From contig NZ_JAUFQJ010000008.1 of the NCBI RefSeq assembly GCF_030409685.1, positions 310,001-374,000 of the forward strand: a stretch of DNA of 64,000 nucleotides, in the 5' to 3' direction. A model generated the notes under the pieces. The model saw only the letters and a program-made list of their open reading frames with translations, was not told the origin of the DNA and did no database searches. The position numbers and the translations under genes were made by a program. The stretch is from Ferruginibacter paludis. GTDB lineage: Bacteria > Bacteroidota > Bacteroidia > Chitinophagales > Chitinophagaceae. Shown here piece by piece: positions 10,049-17,906 of this stretch; position 1 is the stretch's first letter; each line of letters starts with the position of its first letter.

Positions 10049-10471
10049 ATGTATACAACATCAACCCAGATAAGAATTCATTATGCTTTAACCGACCAGA
10101 TGGGTGTTGTATATCATGGTCACTATGCCCAGTTTTACGAAATTGGAAGAGCTGAAGCTATCCGCGAACTGGGATATAGTTACAAGGATATTGAAGCAAT
10201 GGGGATTATAATGCCCGTGGTTGATATTCACAGCAGGTTTTTAAGACCTGCAAAGTATGATGACCTGATCACGGTTAAAACAACACTGAGAGAATTGCCG
10301 GTACACCACAAGATTGTTTTTCACTCAGAAATATATAGTGAAGATGGGGCGCTATTAAACACAGGCGATGTAACGCTGTACTTTATGGAAGCCAAACATA
10401 TGAAACGCTGCGAAATGCCCGCAGCGTTAAAGGATAAATTAGTGGCGTATTTTAAAGAAACAGAAGAATAA
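10049..10471 (+). CDS. Acyl-CoA thioesterase, 4HBT/YbgC type hot-dog fold
   Basis: 140 residues from the ATG at 10049. A TTG eight codons upstream is also in frame, but the ATG start agrees better with the family. The segment YALTDQMGVVYHGHYAQFYEIGRAEAIRELG contains the YbgC/4-hydroxybenzoyl-CoA thioesterase active-site pattern Asp-x2-Gly-x2-Tyr-x-Gly/His-Tyr. This is the hot-dog helix start with the catalytic Asp. It should hydrolyse a short- or medium-chain acyl-CoA in the cytoplasm. In proteobacteria YbgC belongs to the Tol-Pal cluster; that context is absent here. Confidence 0.85.
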   Translation: MYTTSTQIRIHYALTDQMGVVYHGHYAQFYEIGRAEAIRELGYSYKDIEAMGIIMPVVDIHSRFLRPAKYDDLITVKTTLRELPVHHKIVFHSEIYSEDGALLNTGDVTLYFMEAKHMKRCEMPAALKDKLVAYFKETEE

Positions 10472-10562
10472 AAAAATCTCTATTTCTCAGCCACCTGCTG
10501 TCAAACCATAGTCACCAATCTGAAAGAGATGAGATATCAAAAATCAGCCATCAGACATCGAA

Positions 10563-10871
10563 TTATACCTTAAACGTCTCTCTCCAGTTCAGCATACCAC
10601 CGGTTAAATTTCTTACATTGGTAAATCCGGCCGCTTCCAAAATCAGGCAGGCCTGTCCGCTGCGGTTTCCGCTTCTGCAATACACGATCAGTTCTTCATT
10701 TTTATACGGTTCCAAATCGTCAATCTGCATAGACTGTATATGGCCCAATGGCAGCAAAGTGCCGCCAATATTGAATTCTGCATTTTCATTTGGTTCCCTT
10801 ACGTCTATAATATTCAGTTTTTCCCCGGCTTGCTGCCTGGCTTTTACTTCTTCAGCTGTAATTGTCGTCAT
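10563..10871 (-). CDS. Rhodanese-like single-domain sulfurtransferase
   Basis: A 102-residue single rhodanese domain without signal peptide. The active-site loop is CRSGNRS with the catalytic Cys65; the upstream IIDVREPNE is the CH2A-like motif and the C-terminal LTGGMLNWRE is typical. It should shuttle persulfide sulfur in the cytoplasm. It begins 12 bp after the PASTA gene ends, so it is read as the last gene of a ddl-PASTA-rhodanese operon. Confidence 0.88.
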   Translation of the reverse strand: MTTITAEEVKARQQAGEKLNIIDVREPNENAEFNIGGTLLPLGHIQSMQIDDLEPYKNEELIVYCRSGNRSGQACLILEAAGFTNVRNLTGGMLNWRETFKV

Positions 10872-10883
10872 TGTTTGGTTGTG

Positions 10884-11687
10884 TTAATTTTTATTGGTAG
10901 AAACAGAATCCGGTAATACCATTTCCTTTGAAATATAAATATCCATCAACTGCCCGGGATGTATGTACACGGGCTTTTTTTCATCATTGTATCTATCAGG
11001 ATTTTGCCGGTATATAAAGGAATTGGCGGTATCTTTAATAGCATCTTTTGCAATCACCGCTCCTATGTTAACGCCAAGTGCTTCCAGCGTTATTTTACCT
11101 TCCGCAAATGTTTTGCCTACCAGTTCCGGCACCATGATCTGTTCATCCTGTAAACCTCCGGCAATCACAAGTGATATTTTACTTCCCCAGATTACTTTTT
11201 CACCAGCCTCTATCTTTTTTCCATTATACTGTTGCTCTAGGATGGACCCTTTCATAAAATCAGGTTTGAAAGTCGTATCGCCTAACTGCAAATGACTTCG
11301 TAGCAACAGATCCAGCGCAAAGCCGAGGCTTTTGCCTTCCAGTTCAGGCATTACTACCATCGGCGGCATGTACCGGTTAACGGTTAAAAAAACGGTCCGG
11401 TTAACTTTCACCGTGGCATCCGCATCCGGCAATTGTTTTATTACAATACCCCGTTGCAAGCTATCCGTAAAAACAGAGTCCTGAATGGTTACATCAAAGC
11501 CTTTGCTTTCCAATAATTTAATCGCCTCTTCCGTGCGCTTACCTTTTACAGAAGGCACGGTTAAATATTCGCCATGTTTGGTGACCCATCCCAGCATTTC
11601 CAGCGTTAAAAATATCAGCAAAAATGCCAGTATAGCTGCTACCAGCAGGTTAACCCAAAAAGGACGGTCGGTGATAAATTTAAACAT
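10884..11687 (-). CDS. PASTA-domain membrane protein
   Basis: 267 residues. A short cytoplasmic N-terminus is followed by one membrane helix (about 11-33) and three PASTA repeats (about 40-105, 110-178 and 183-256), each recognisable by the V-P-x-(V/L)-x-G-(K/L) start (VPSVKGK, MPELEGK, VPELVGK). There is no kinase or transpeptidase domain. PASTA domains bind peptidoglycan fragments or beta-lactams in PBPs and Ser/Thr kinases; here they face the periplasm. Its position directly behind D-Ala-D-Ala ligase (57 bp gap) supports a cell-wall role. Confidence 0.85.
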   Translation of the reverse strand: MFKFITDRPFWVNLLVAAILAFLLIFLTLEMLGWVTKHGEYLTVPSVKGKRTEEAIKLLESKGFDVTIQDSVFTDSLQRGIVIKQLPDADATVKVNRTVFLTVNRYMPPMVVMPELEGKSLGFALDLLLRSHLQLGDTTFKPDFMKGSILEQQYNGKKIEAGEKVIWGSKISLVIAGGLQDEQIMVPELVGKTFAEGKITLEALGVNIGAVIAKDAIKDTANSFIYRQNPDRYNDEKKPVYIHPGQLMDIYISKEMVLPDSVSTNKN

Positions 11688-11744
11688 AGTTTTTAGTTCA
11701 GTATGCTTTTTTGCAACGCTGCAAAGAAAGCATTCAGTAATGCA

Positions 11745-12728
11745 TTATTGATTCAAACACTCTTCTATTAAAGTGGTGTAAAACTGCTTTAAAGTCCAGC
11801 CCATGGCGGCTACCTGTTGCGGTACAAGACTGGCTTCGGTTTGCCCGGGCACGGTATTAATTTCAAGTAAAAAAGGTCTGTCACTTACTTCGTCATAAAT
11901 AAAATCAATCCGCACAATTCCTTTGCAATTGAAAATCGCATACGCCATCCTGGCCGCATTGCGTACTTTTTCAGCGATAACTTCTGCTACCTTAGCAGGC
12001 GTAATTTCTTCGCTTGCGCCATGGTATTTTGCTTCGTAATCAAAAAAAACATTTTTGGTAATAATCTCTGTAATAGGCAATGCAATGATTTCACCTTTTG
12101 ATTTAAAAACACCAATGGTAAATTCTCTGCCCTTTATAAATTCTTCTACCAACACCTGGTCATCTTCTTTAAATGCCCTGTCTAACGCGTTCTGCAATTC
12201 AGCAGCTTCACTCACCTTGCTCATTCCAATACTGCTGCCACCATTGTTTGGCTTAACGAATACAGGCAGTTTTAATGTGTTTAATATTTCAACGGCTTCA
12301 ATAGTTCCTGCTTTAAAAAGATGCAGTGATTTTGCTACGGCCATGCCTGCAAAAGCTGCCACTGCAACCGTGTAACGCTTATTAAAGGTTAAGGCAGATG
12401 TTGCTGTATCGCAAGACGTGTAAGGAATATTAAGGCAATCAAAATATCCCTGTAATTTGCCATCTTCACCAGGCGTTCCATGCAGGCCGACCAGCACCGC
12501 ATCAAACGTTATTTTTTTACCGTCTATAGTCAATGAAAAATCATTTTTATCAATATTGATTTTTTCTCCTGCAGTAGGGACATAAAACCATCCGGCTGGT
12601 GTAATATCAATCGTATAACAATCCCATTTCTCCCTGTCAACATGTTGTTCTATGGTGGCAGCGGATTTATAAGATATTACAGCTTCGCCCGAATAACCAC
12701 CTGTAATTAATGCGATTGTTTTCTTCAT
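11745..12728 (-). CDS. ddl: D-alanine--D-alanine ligase
   Basis: A 327-residue ATP-grasp ligase that joins two D-Ala for peptidoglycan precursors. Family motifs are all visible: HGTPGEDGKLQGYFD near residue 85, KPNNGGSSIGMSKV near 165 (glycine-rich loop), VEEFIKGREFT, and the metal-binding end RIDFIYD...FLLEINTVPGQTEASLVP. It is the first gene of an operon with the PASTA protein and the rhodanese, and has a candidate promoter just upstream. Length is normal, with no sign of damage. Confidence 0.95.
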   Translation of the reverse strand: MKKTIALITGGYSGEAVISYKSAATIEQHVDREKWDCYTIDITPAGWFYVPTAGEKINIDKNDFSLTIDGKKITFDAVLVGLHGTPGEDGKLQGYFDCLNIPYTSCDTATSALTFNKRYTVAVAAFAGMAVAKSLHLFKAGTIEAVEILNTLKLPVFVKPNNGGSSIGMSKVSEAAELQNALDRAFKEDDQVLVEEFIKGREFTIGVFKSKGEIIALPITEIITKNVFFDYEAKYHGASEEITPAKVAEVIAEKVRNAARMAYAIFNCKGIVRIDFIYDEVSDRPFLLEINTVPGQTEASLVPQQVAAMGWTLKQFYTTLIEECLNQ

Positions 12729-12754
12729 AAATAAAAAGAGAAGGGTTGTTTAAG

Positions 12755-12784
12755 CAAAGAAACGAAAATTGTTTATAGTTTCAA
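12755..12784 (-). promoter_or_regulatory. Predicted promoter of ddl
   Basis: On the minus strand TTG (12784-12782), 19 bases, then TTTCTTTG (12762-12755). This is one mismatch from TAnnTTTG and has the preferred spacing. The -7 box lies 27 bp from the ddl ATG. Confidence 0.4.
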
Positions 12785-12884
12785 GCCGGCAAAAAATAGT
12801 TTAAATATACTTTGTGAGCCAAAGGCAGGCCGTATTTTGTATAAAGCTGTCAATCAATCAGGGAATAGTTATACCTCCCAATCT

Positions 12885-13355
12885 TTATTTCTCATCTTCT
12901 ATGCCTTCATTACCAGAATCAAGCATTAGTTTCCAGCTGCCATCAGCCAGCTTCTTCCACACGTTTACGTAAGTGCCATGCATGGCGGAATCACCGTTTT
13001 TTGGAAGTACTGAATATACGCCAAAGGTATAGCCCAGGTCGCCGGAAGCAGCTATATTGCCTCCTTTCGGTTGCCAGATCATTGTGTAAGCACTGTCGTT
13101 TGACTGGCTTATAAAGTTGATAGCATCTCCGCCAATCAAAGGAAAACTGTTGGGGCGCAGCAGTACGCCGTTGCTGTCAATAAACTGCATCATTGCGGCC
13201 CTGGTGCCTTTTACTTTACTCATTTCAGAAAACGAAATTTCCGCTGCAATCATTTCAGCACGTTGCTCAGTGGTATCTTTTATTTCTTTTTTTCTGCTGC
13301 AAGCCATTAATAAAAAAAGAGGCATCAATAAAAAGTACAATCGCTTTTTTAGCAT
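12885..13355 (-). CDS. DUF4440/SnoaL-like (NTF2-fold) lipoprotein
   Basis: 156 residues with a lipobox LLMACS (Cys19). The body has the cone-shaped NTF2-like pattern of DUF4440/YybH proteins: a helical start (EQRAEMIAAEISFSEMSKVKG), FIDSNGVLLRP, DLGYTFGVY, and the terminal strand pair TYVNVWKKLADGSWKLMLDSGN. Such proteins bind small ligands or act in detoxification; no catalytic function can be claimed. It appears to be a single gene. Confidence 0.75.
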   Translation of the reverse strand: MLKKRLYFLLMPLFLLMACSRKKEIKDTTEQRAEMIAAEISFSEMSKVKGTRAAMMQFIDSNGVLLRPNSFPLIGGDAINFISQSNDSAYTMIWQPKGGNIAASGDLGYTFGVYSVLPKNGDSAMHGTYVNVWKKLADGSWKLMLDSGNEGIEDEK

Positions 13356-13466
13356 AATTCAATTAAAAGATGAAAAAGAAGTTTTGAAGGCTGGCATTTG
13401 TAAATTAAGCAAAAAAATAACAGCTGATTTGCGTGCGTGTTGCAATTATACAATCAATTAACAAAT

Positions 13467-13501
13467 AAAAAAAAAGCGAAAGTATTTTGCAATACCCTCG
13501 C
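13467..13501 (-). terminator. Rho-independent terminator of the ferredoxin gene
   Basis: Read on the minus strand, an 11-bp stem (13501-13491 with 13486-13476) closes a GCAA loop and is followed by nine U residues (13475-13467). Two pairs are G-U on the minus strand but would be A-C mismatches on the plus strand, which fixes the direction. Confidence 0.75.
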
Positions 13502-13560
13502 CATGATGCAGGAAATATCACCTGCCTAAGTAAGCCCGAAGGCTATATTGATATTTTTTA
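13467..13560 (-). ncRNA. Possible structured 3' UTR or small RNA behind the ferredoxin gene
   Basis: Between the ferredoxin stop codon and the terminator, the minus strand carries two further hairpins: AGCC-UUCG-GGCU (13544-13533, a UNCG-type tetraloop) and GCAGG-N8-CCUGC (13525-13508). They are followed by a four-base CAUG-like spacer and then the terminator stem. Three successive stems ending in a U tract look like a processed or independently transcribed small RNA. I do not recognise the family, and it may be only a structured mRNA tail. Confidence 0.3.
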
Positions 13561-13570
13561 AACTGCAAAA

Positions 13571-13918
13571 TTAAACGTGCAGCCTGTCTTTTTTAGCCAG
13601 TAAAGCGTCAACGGTTTCTTCGTACATTTCATCCGGCACACAACAATCAACCGGGCAAACAGCGGCGCACTGCGGCTCTTCGTGGAAACCCTGGCACTCG
13701 GTACATTTGTTTGGAGTTATATAATAAGTGTCTACACTAACCGGGGAATTGCGTTTATCTGCATCTACCTGCGTACCATCTAACAAAGTAAATAATCCCT
13801 TTACAGTGGTACCGTCAGATATAGCCCATTCAACGCCACCTTCATAAATAGCGTTGTTAGGACACTCAGGTTCACAGGCACCACAATTAATACATTCGTC
13901 TGTAATTTTAATAGCCAT
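13571..13918 (-). CDS. 4Fe-4S dicluster ferredoxin
   Basis: 115 residues with two cluster motifs: CINCGACEPECP at residues about 9-20, and CTECQGFHEEPQCAAVCPVDCC with the longer spacer typical of YfhL/Alvin-type 2[4Fe-4S] ferredoxins. An insert of about 35 residues lies between the two motifs. It is a cytoplasmic electron carrier. It is divergent from the acyl-CoA reductase gene; this pairing is familiar from Bacteroidota genomes, but a direct functional link is an inference. A strong terminator and extra RNA structure follow. Confidence 0.9.
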   Translation of the reverse strand: MAIKITDECINCGACEPECPNNAIYEGGVEWAISDGTTVKGLFTLLDGTQVDADKRNSPVSVDTYYITPNKCTECQGFHEEPQCAAVCPVDCCVPDEMYEETVDALLAKKDRLHV

Positions 13919-13931
13919 TACTTTTGATTTA

Positions 13932-13961
13932 GAATTTTGAAATTGCGAATTTTGAATATTG
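13932..13961. repeat. Two short direct repeats in the ferredoxin/acyl-CoA reductase spacer
   Basis: GAATTTTGAA occurs at 13932-13941 and 13947-13956, 15 bp apart, with similar bases after each copy (ATTG, TATTG). It could be a binding site or simple AT-rich drift. Confidence 0.25.
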
Positions 13962-13967
13962 ACAATA

Positions 13968-13997
13968 CAAAATAAGATTATCGGGATGAAACTACAA
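13968..13997 (-). promoter_or_regulatory. Predicted promoter of the ferredoxin gene
   Basis: Minus strand: TTG (13997-13995), 19 bases, TTATTTTG (13975-13968), one mismatch from TAnnTTTG. It overlaps the start of the divergent acyl-CoA reductase gene, so the two genes may interfere with each other's transcription. Confidence 0.35.
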
Positions 13998-14978
13998 AAT
14001 CGAATTGCATTATTATCAGCGCTTAGAGAATATTTGGTTGATAATGGTGAAGAACTTCAGGCTATCAAACATTCCGCATCTCTATACAACGGCTGGTTTA
14101 CGATTGAATTCATTGATACAGCAATTAAAAATATCACGGAGCAGTTTTTAAGCGTTGAAAAATTGCAGCCCTGGGCCAATCATTATTTTTTGGACGATAG
14201 CATTCATCCGAAAAACGTGGGCATTGTAATGGCTGGTAACATTCCCCTTGTTGGCTTTCATGATTTTTTATGCGTTTTCATCAGTGGCCATAAGCAAACC
14301 ATTAAACTATCTTCCAAAGACGATGTTTTGATGAAGCATCTGATAGAAAAAATGGTGAGCTGGGATGGAGCTGTAAAAGACCTTGTTGTTTTAGCTCCTT
14401 TTTTAAAAGGTTGCGATGCCTACATAGCCACCGGAAGCAATAACAGCGCCCGTTACTTTGATTATTATTTTTCAAAGTATCCTTCCATCATCCGTAAGAA
14501 CCGGACTTCGGTCGCCATTTTAAGAGGTGATGAAAGTATGGAGACACTTGAAAAATTGTCAGATGACATCCATATCTTTTTTGGATTGGGTTGCAGAAAT
14601 GTCACAAAAATTTTTGTTCCTGAAGGATATGATTTTGTACCGTTGCTGCAGTCGTTTCACCGGTATAAATATTTTGCAGATCATCATAAATACAGAAATA
14701 ATTACGATTATAATTTGTCTGTTCAGATTATGAACAACCGTTTTTATATGACCAATGAAACTACATTGCTTGTGGAAAGCGATGCTATTTTTTCACCCAT
14801 CAGTCAGCTGAACTACGGCTTTTACAAGGATGCAGTGCCAGTAACTGATGCTTTAAAGCAAAACGAAGAAGTGCAATGCATTGCGGGAATAGATATTCCT
14901 TTTGGTGAGGTGCAAAGCCCCGGATTATTTGATTATGCAGATGGTGTGGATACAATACAATTTTTATTAACTTTATAG
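13986..14978 (+). CDS. Acyl-CoA reductase, LuxC family
   Basis: 330 residues from the ATG at 13986; a TTG nine codons upstream is possible, but MKLQNRIALL fits the family start. It matches the LuxC acyl-CoA reductase family (PF05893, aldehyde-dehydrogenase fold): NVGIVMAGNIPLVGFHDFLC for nucleotide binding, KLSSKDDVLM, IATGSNNSARYF, and the catalytic-Cys-containing FFGLGCRNVTKIFVPEGY. It reduces an acyl-CoA or acyl group to an aldehyde with NADPH. There are no luxA/B/D/E genes nearby, so it is not a luminescence gene. Its substrate is unknown. Confidence 0.85.
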   Translation: MKLQNRIALLSALREYLVDNGEELQAIKHSASLYNGWFTIEFIDTAIKNITEQFLSVEKLQPWANHYFLDDSIHPKNVGIVMAGNIPLVGFHDFLCVFISGHKQTIKLSSKDDVLMKHLIEKMVSWDGAVKDLVVLAPFLKGCDAYIATGSNNSARYFDYYFSKYPSIIRKNRTSVAILRGDESMETLEKLSDDIHIFFGLGCRNVTKIFVPEGYDFVPLLQSFHRYKYFADHHKYRNNYDYNLSVQIMNNRFYMTNETTLLVESDAIFSPISQLNYGFYKDAVPVTDALKQNEEVQCIAGIDIPFGEVQSPGLFDYADGVDTIQFLLTL

Positions 14979-15135
14979 AGCATCTACGAAAGCCTTACTA
15001 ATTAATTGTTAAAGGTGCCCTGCGGTAAATAACATTTTGTCAGAGCATCGTTACTTTGTACTGCAAGGCACAAAAATTGATTTTAGTAGCTGAGCTTGAA
15101 GGGTTTTAAAATAATTAAAATTAAAATTTATACAA

Positions 15136-16674
15136 ATGAAAATTAAACAGGTATTTTTTACAATTGTAATCAGTGCTGTTACTGCATTTGGTGTAATGTG
15201 GGGATACAGCAGTTATGTAAAAGCAGGTAATACATTTGCAGGCCAGGAAAAAGGTATTATTCCAGCCAACTACAAATTAGCAAAATTGACCGAGGGCAAT
15301 ACAACACCTCCCGGCGCCGTGGATTTTACACAATCTGCTGCAGCAGCATTACCAACCGTAGTGCACATCAAAACAAAAACCAATGCCAAGCAGGTAAGCA
15401 ACAATTTACCCAAGTCACAAAACAGAAATCCATTCAGCGATTTATTTGATGACGACATGTTGCAACAATTTTTTGGTAACAGAAATGGTGGTGGCTATGT
15501 TCCTGAGCAAAGAGCTTCGGGTTCTGGCGTTATCATCAGCCAGGATGGCTTTATTGTAACCAACAACCATGTGGTTGAAAATGCAGATGAATTAACAGTA
15601 ACACTGAACAATAAAAGATCATACACAGCTAAAGTAGTTGGCCGGGATCCTGCATACGACCTGGCAGTTATTAAAATAGATGCTACTGGCTTACCGTTTC
15701 TTTTGTATGGTAATTCAGATGATGTAAAAATTGGTCAGTGGGTGCTTGCGCTGGGTTATCCTTTAAATTTAGAGACTACGGTTACAGCTGGCATTGTCAG
15801 TGCCAAATCAAGAAGCCTTGGTTTAAACAAAGGCACTAAGTTAAATTCTGCGGTAGAATCATTTATACAAACTGATGCAGCCGTAAACCAGGGAAACAGT
15901 GGTGGTGCTTTGATTAATACCGGCGGCGAATTGATTGGTATAAACTCTGCTATAGCCTCTCCCACCGGTTATTACTCTGGTTACTCATACGCCATCCCGG
16001 TAAACATTGTAAAAAAAGTGGTAGATGATATCATTAAATATGGCAATGTACAAAGAGGATTTTTAGGTGTTGCCACTGCCAATACCTATGACCTTCCTGA
16101 AACTGAAAAGACAAGATTAAACCTTAAATATTCAGGTGATGGATTGGTTATTACAGATGTATCAGCCAACAGCGCCGCGGTTGAAGCAGGTTTAAAGAAA
16201 GGGGATATTATCAAAAGTGTAAATGGTATTTCGGTAACACTGCCATCTGAATTGCAGGAACTGGTAACCCGTTACAAACCCAGTGACAAAATCAATATCG
16301 TGGTTTCAAGAGATGGAAAAGATATTTCTACCTCTGCGACTTTAAAAAATAACATGGGCACTTTTGCCATCGTTAAAGCAGAAAATACTACGCTTTCAAA
16401 ATTAGGTGCAGATTTTGTAAACCTTGATCCTAAGAAAGCAAAAGAGTATGGAGTACCCGGAGGTGTGATTGTTAAGAAAATAAATGAAGGTGCGCTAAGT
16501 GATCAGTCGAGAATGAGAGACGGTTTCATTATTGTAAAAGTGAATGATAAAGAAGTTAAAAATATGGATGAGCTCAGCAAGGCTATCGGATCTTCCAAAA
16601 GCGTTACTATCAGCGGATTTTACCCTGGTTCAGATGGTTTATATGACTATCCCATTATGCTGGATAGCGAGTAA
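15136..16674 (+). CDS. Periplasmic serine protease/chaperone, DegP/HtrA type
   Basis: 512 residues: an N-terminal signal or anchor (about 5-25), then a trypsin-like domain with triad His145 (TNNHVV), Asp175 (AYDLAV) and Ser255 (GNSGGAL), then two PDZ domains (about 285-385 and 400-500). This is the normal DegP/DegQ layout: degradation or refolding of misfolded envelope proteins. The leader region 15100-15135 is AT-rich; no exact promoter box with good spacing was found. A strong bidirectional terminator follows the gene. Confidence 0.93.
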   Translation: MKIKQVFFTIVISAVTAFGVMWGYSSYVKAGNTFAGQEKGIIPANYKLAKLTEGNTTPPGAVDFTQSAAAALPTVVHIKTKTNAKQVSNNLPKSQNRNPFSDLFDDDMLQQFFGNRNGGGYVPEQRASGSGVIISQDGFIVTNNHVVENADELTVTLNNKRSYTAKVVGRDPAYDLAVIKIDATGLPFLLYGNSDDVKIGQWVLALGYPLNLETTVTAGIVSAKSRSLGLNKGTKLNSAVESFIQTDAAVNQGNSGGALINTGGELIGINSAIASPTGYYSGYSYAIPVNIVKKVVDDIIKYGNVQRGFLGVATANTYDLPETEKTRLNLKYSGDGLVITDVSANSAAVEAGLKKGDIIKSVNGISVTLPSELQELVTRYKPSDKINIVVSRDGKDISTSATLKNNMGTFAIVKAENTTLSKLGADFVNLDPKKAKEYGVPGGVIVKKINEGALSDQSRMRDGFIIVKVNDKEVKNMDELSKAIGSSKSVTISGFYPGSDGLYDYPIMLDSE

Positions 16675-16697
16675 GATTTGAGAAGCTGAAATCAGTA

Positions 16698-16729
16698 AAA
16701 AATCCCCTTGCAAAAGGGGATTTTTTTTA
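16698..16729. terminator. Bidirectional rho-independent terminator between HtrA and cyclophilin
   Basis: Stem AAAAATCCCCTT (16698-16709), loop GCAA, stem AAGGGGATTTTT (16714-16725) with more T after it. Both strands give a GC stem followed by U residues. It serves the convergent HtrA (+) and cyclophilin (-) genes. Confidence 0.85.
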
Positions 16730-16771
16730 TGTACTATTACTACCAGGCGTTGTTTCGCTTACCGCAATATT

Positions 16772-17221
16772 CTATGAAGTAATGATCACTTTCTCCATTA
16801 CATCACCACCACGGATATCGTCGATGATATCCACGCCTTCTGTTATTTTACCAAAGCAGGTATGTACGCCATCCAGGTGCTTTACACCATTACGGTTGTG
16901 GCAAATGAAAAACTGGGAGCCACCGGTGTTACGTCCACGGTGTGCCATTGACATTACACCACGGTCATGTATTTGTTTGCTGCCATTTAATTCGCAGTTA
17001 ATAGAATAGCCGGGGCCACCTGCACCTGTACCATCAGGACATCCGCCCTGTATCATAAAATTTGGAATTACCCGGTGAAAAGTCAACCCATTGTAGAAAC
17101 CCTGGTTTACCAGTTTTTTAAAATTGGCTGCTGCTATCGGTGCATCATCATCGTAGAGTTCAAATTTTAAAACACCTTTGGCGGTATGTATCTCGCCGGT
17201 TGTTAATTGTACGTCGCTCAT
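16772..17221 (-). CDS. Peptidyl-prolyl cis-trans isomerase, cyclophilin type
   Basis: A 149-residue single cyclophilin domain without signal peptide. The active-site signature FHRVIPNFMIQGG (catalytic Arg) is present, as are GPGYSINCE, MAHRGRNTGGSQFFI and the Trp-equivalent region HLDGVHTCFGKI. In the last segment the cyclosporin-contacting Trp is replaced by His, as in many bacterial cyclophilins. It should assist proline isomerisation in cytoplasmic protein folding. Confidence 0.93.
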   Translation of the reverse strand: MSDVQLTTGEIHTAKGVLKFELYDDDAPIAAANFKKLVNQGFYNGLTFHRVIPNFMIQGGCPDGTGAGGPGYSINCELNGSKQIHDRGVMSMAHRGRNTGGSQFFICHNRNGVKHLDGVHTCFGKITEGVDIIDDIRGGDVMEKVIITS

Positions 17222-17317
17222 TGTTTTTTTGTTTTTATTACGCTGCGAAAGTACAAATTAAGGCGCAATCGGAAATGTTTTTGAAACCAGGATAAAACTG
17301 TTTTTGATAAACGTAAA

Positions 17318-17779
17318 TCAAAACACGTCTTTTATAAGCATAGTTTTGTTGTTAAAAGAGCAACTTCCACCGCTAACCTGGCGCAGTAATAATTTTGCTA
17401 CCGGTGCATTAGGTGATAACACCAATATGGTTTCGCCCTCAAACACTATTTTACCGAGCCCTGCTGCTATAAAAAATTTTACATCGTCACAAACAACCAC
17501 GCTTCCGGCAGCCACGGTAACATGCAACCTGCTGCAATCAACCGATTTTAGTGCCGCCAGTTCATGCTGGTTGGCTACCAATTGCCGGGCATGCATATCT
17601 TTCTCTAAATGGCTCATGGCACGGCCGGTTTCATATTTATCTCCTGCACTGCTTTTTTCCTCACTGTTGGCTGCCGCTTGGGCGTTGTCCATTGCCAGCA
17701 AAGCTGCATCAATTCTCTGCTGAATGGATTGCATACAATGCTGCAGCAGGCGGTTTTTAAAATAGAGTTTATCAGTCAA
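17318..17779 (-). CDS. Gre-like small protein (often mislabelled 3-oxoacyl-ACP synthase)
   Basis: 153 residues from a TTG start. The first in-frame ATG is 15 codons downstream and would remove the conserved opening helix, so the TTG start is preferred. The N-terminal half is a helical hairpin with the conserved SSAGDKYETGRAM segment; the C-terminal half ends in SPNAPVAKLLL...G, which resembles the C-terminal FKBP-like domain of GreA/GreB. From memory, Bacteroidota homologues carry an unsupported '3-oxoacyl-ACP synthase' label; nothing here resembles KAS catalytic motifs. RNA polymerase binding is a guess from the fold. Confidence 0.7.
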   Translation of the reverse strand: MTDKLYFKNRLLQHCMQSIQQRIDAALLAMDNAQAAANSEEKSSAGDKYETGRAMSHLEKDMHARQLVANQHELAALKSVDCSRLHVTVAAGSVVVCDDVKFFIAAGLGKIVFEGETILVLSPNAPVAKLLLRQVSGGSCSFNNKTMLIKDVF

Positions 17780-17906
17780 GAATCAAATTTTGTATTTTAT
17801 AAATTGAAATGGTTCTGCTTGCAGCCTCCCTGATACATGAGAACTTCCTTCAATTTTGCAGGCTTCTGTTAATTAAAATTAGCCAGTGCGTTTAATAGAA
17901 CGGCAA

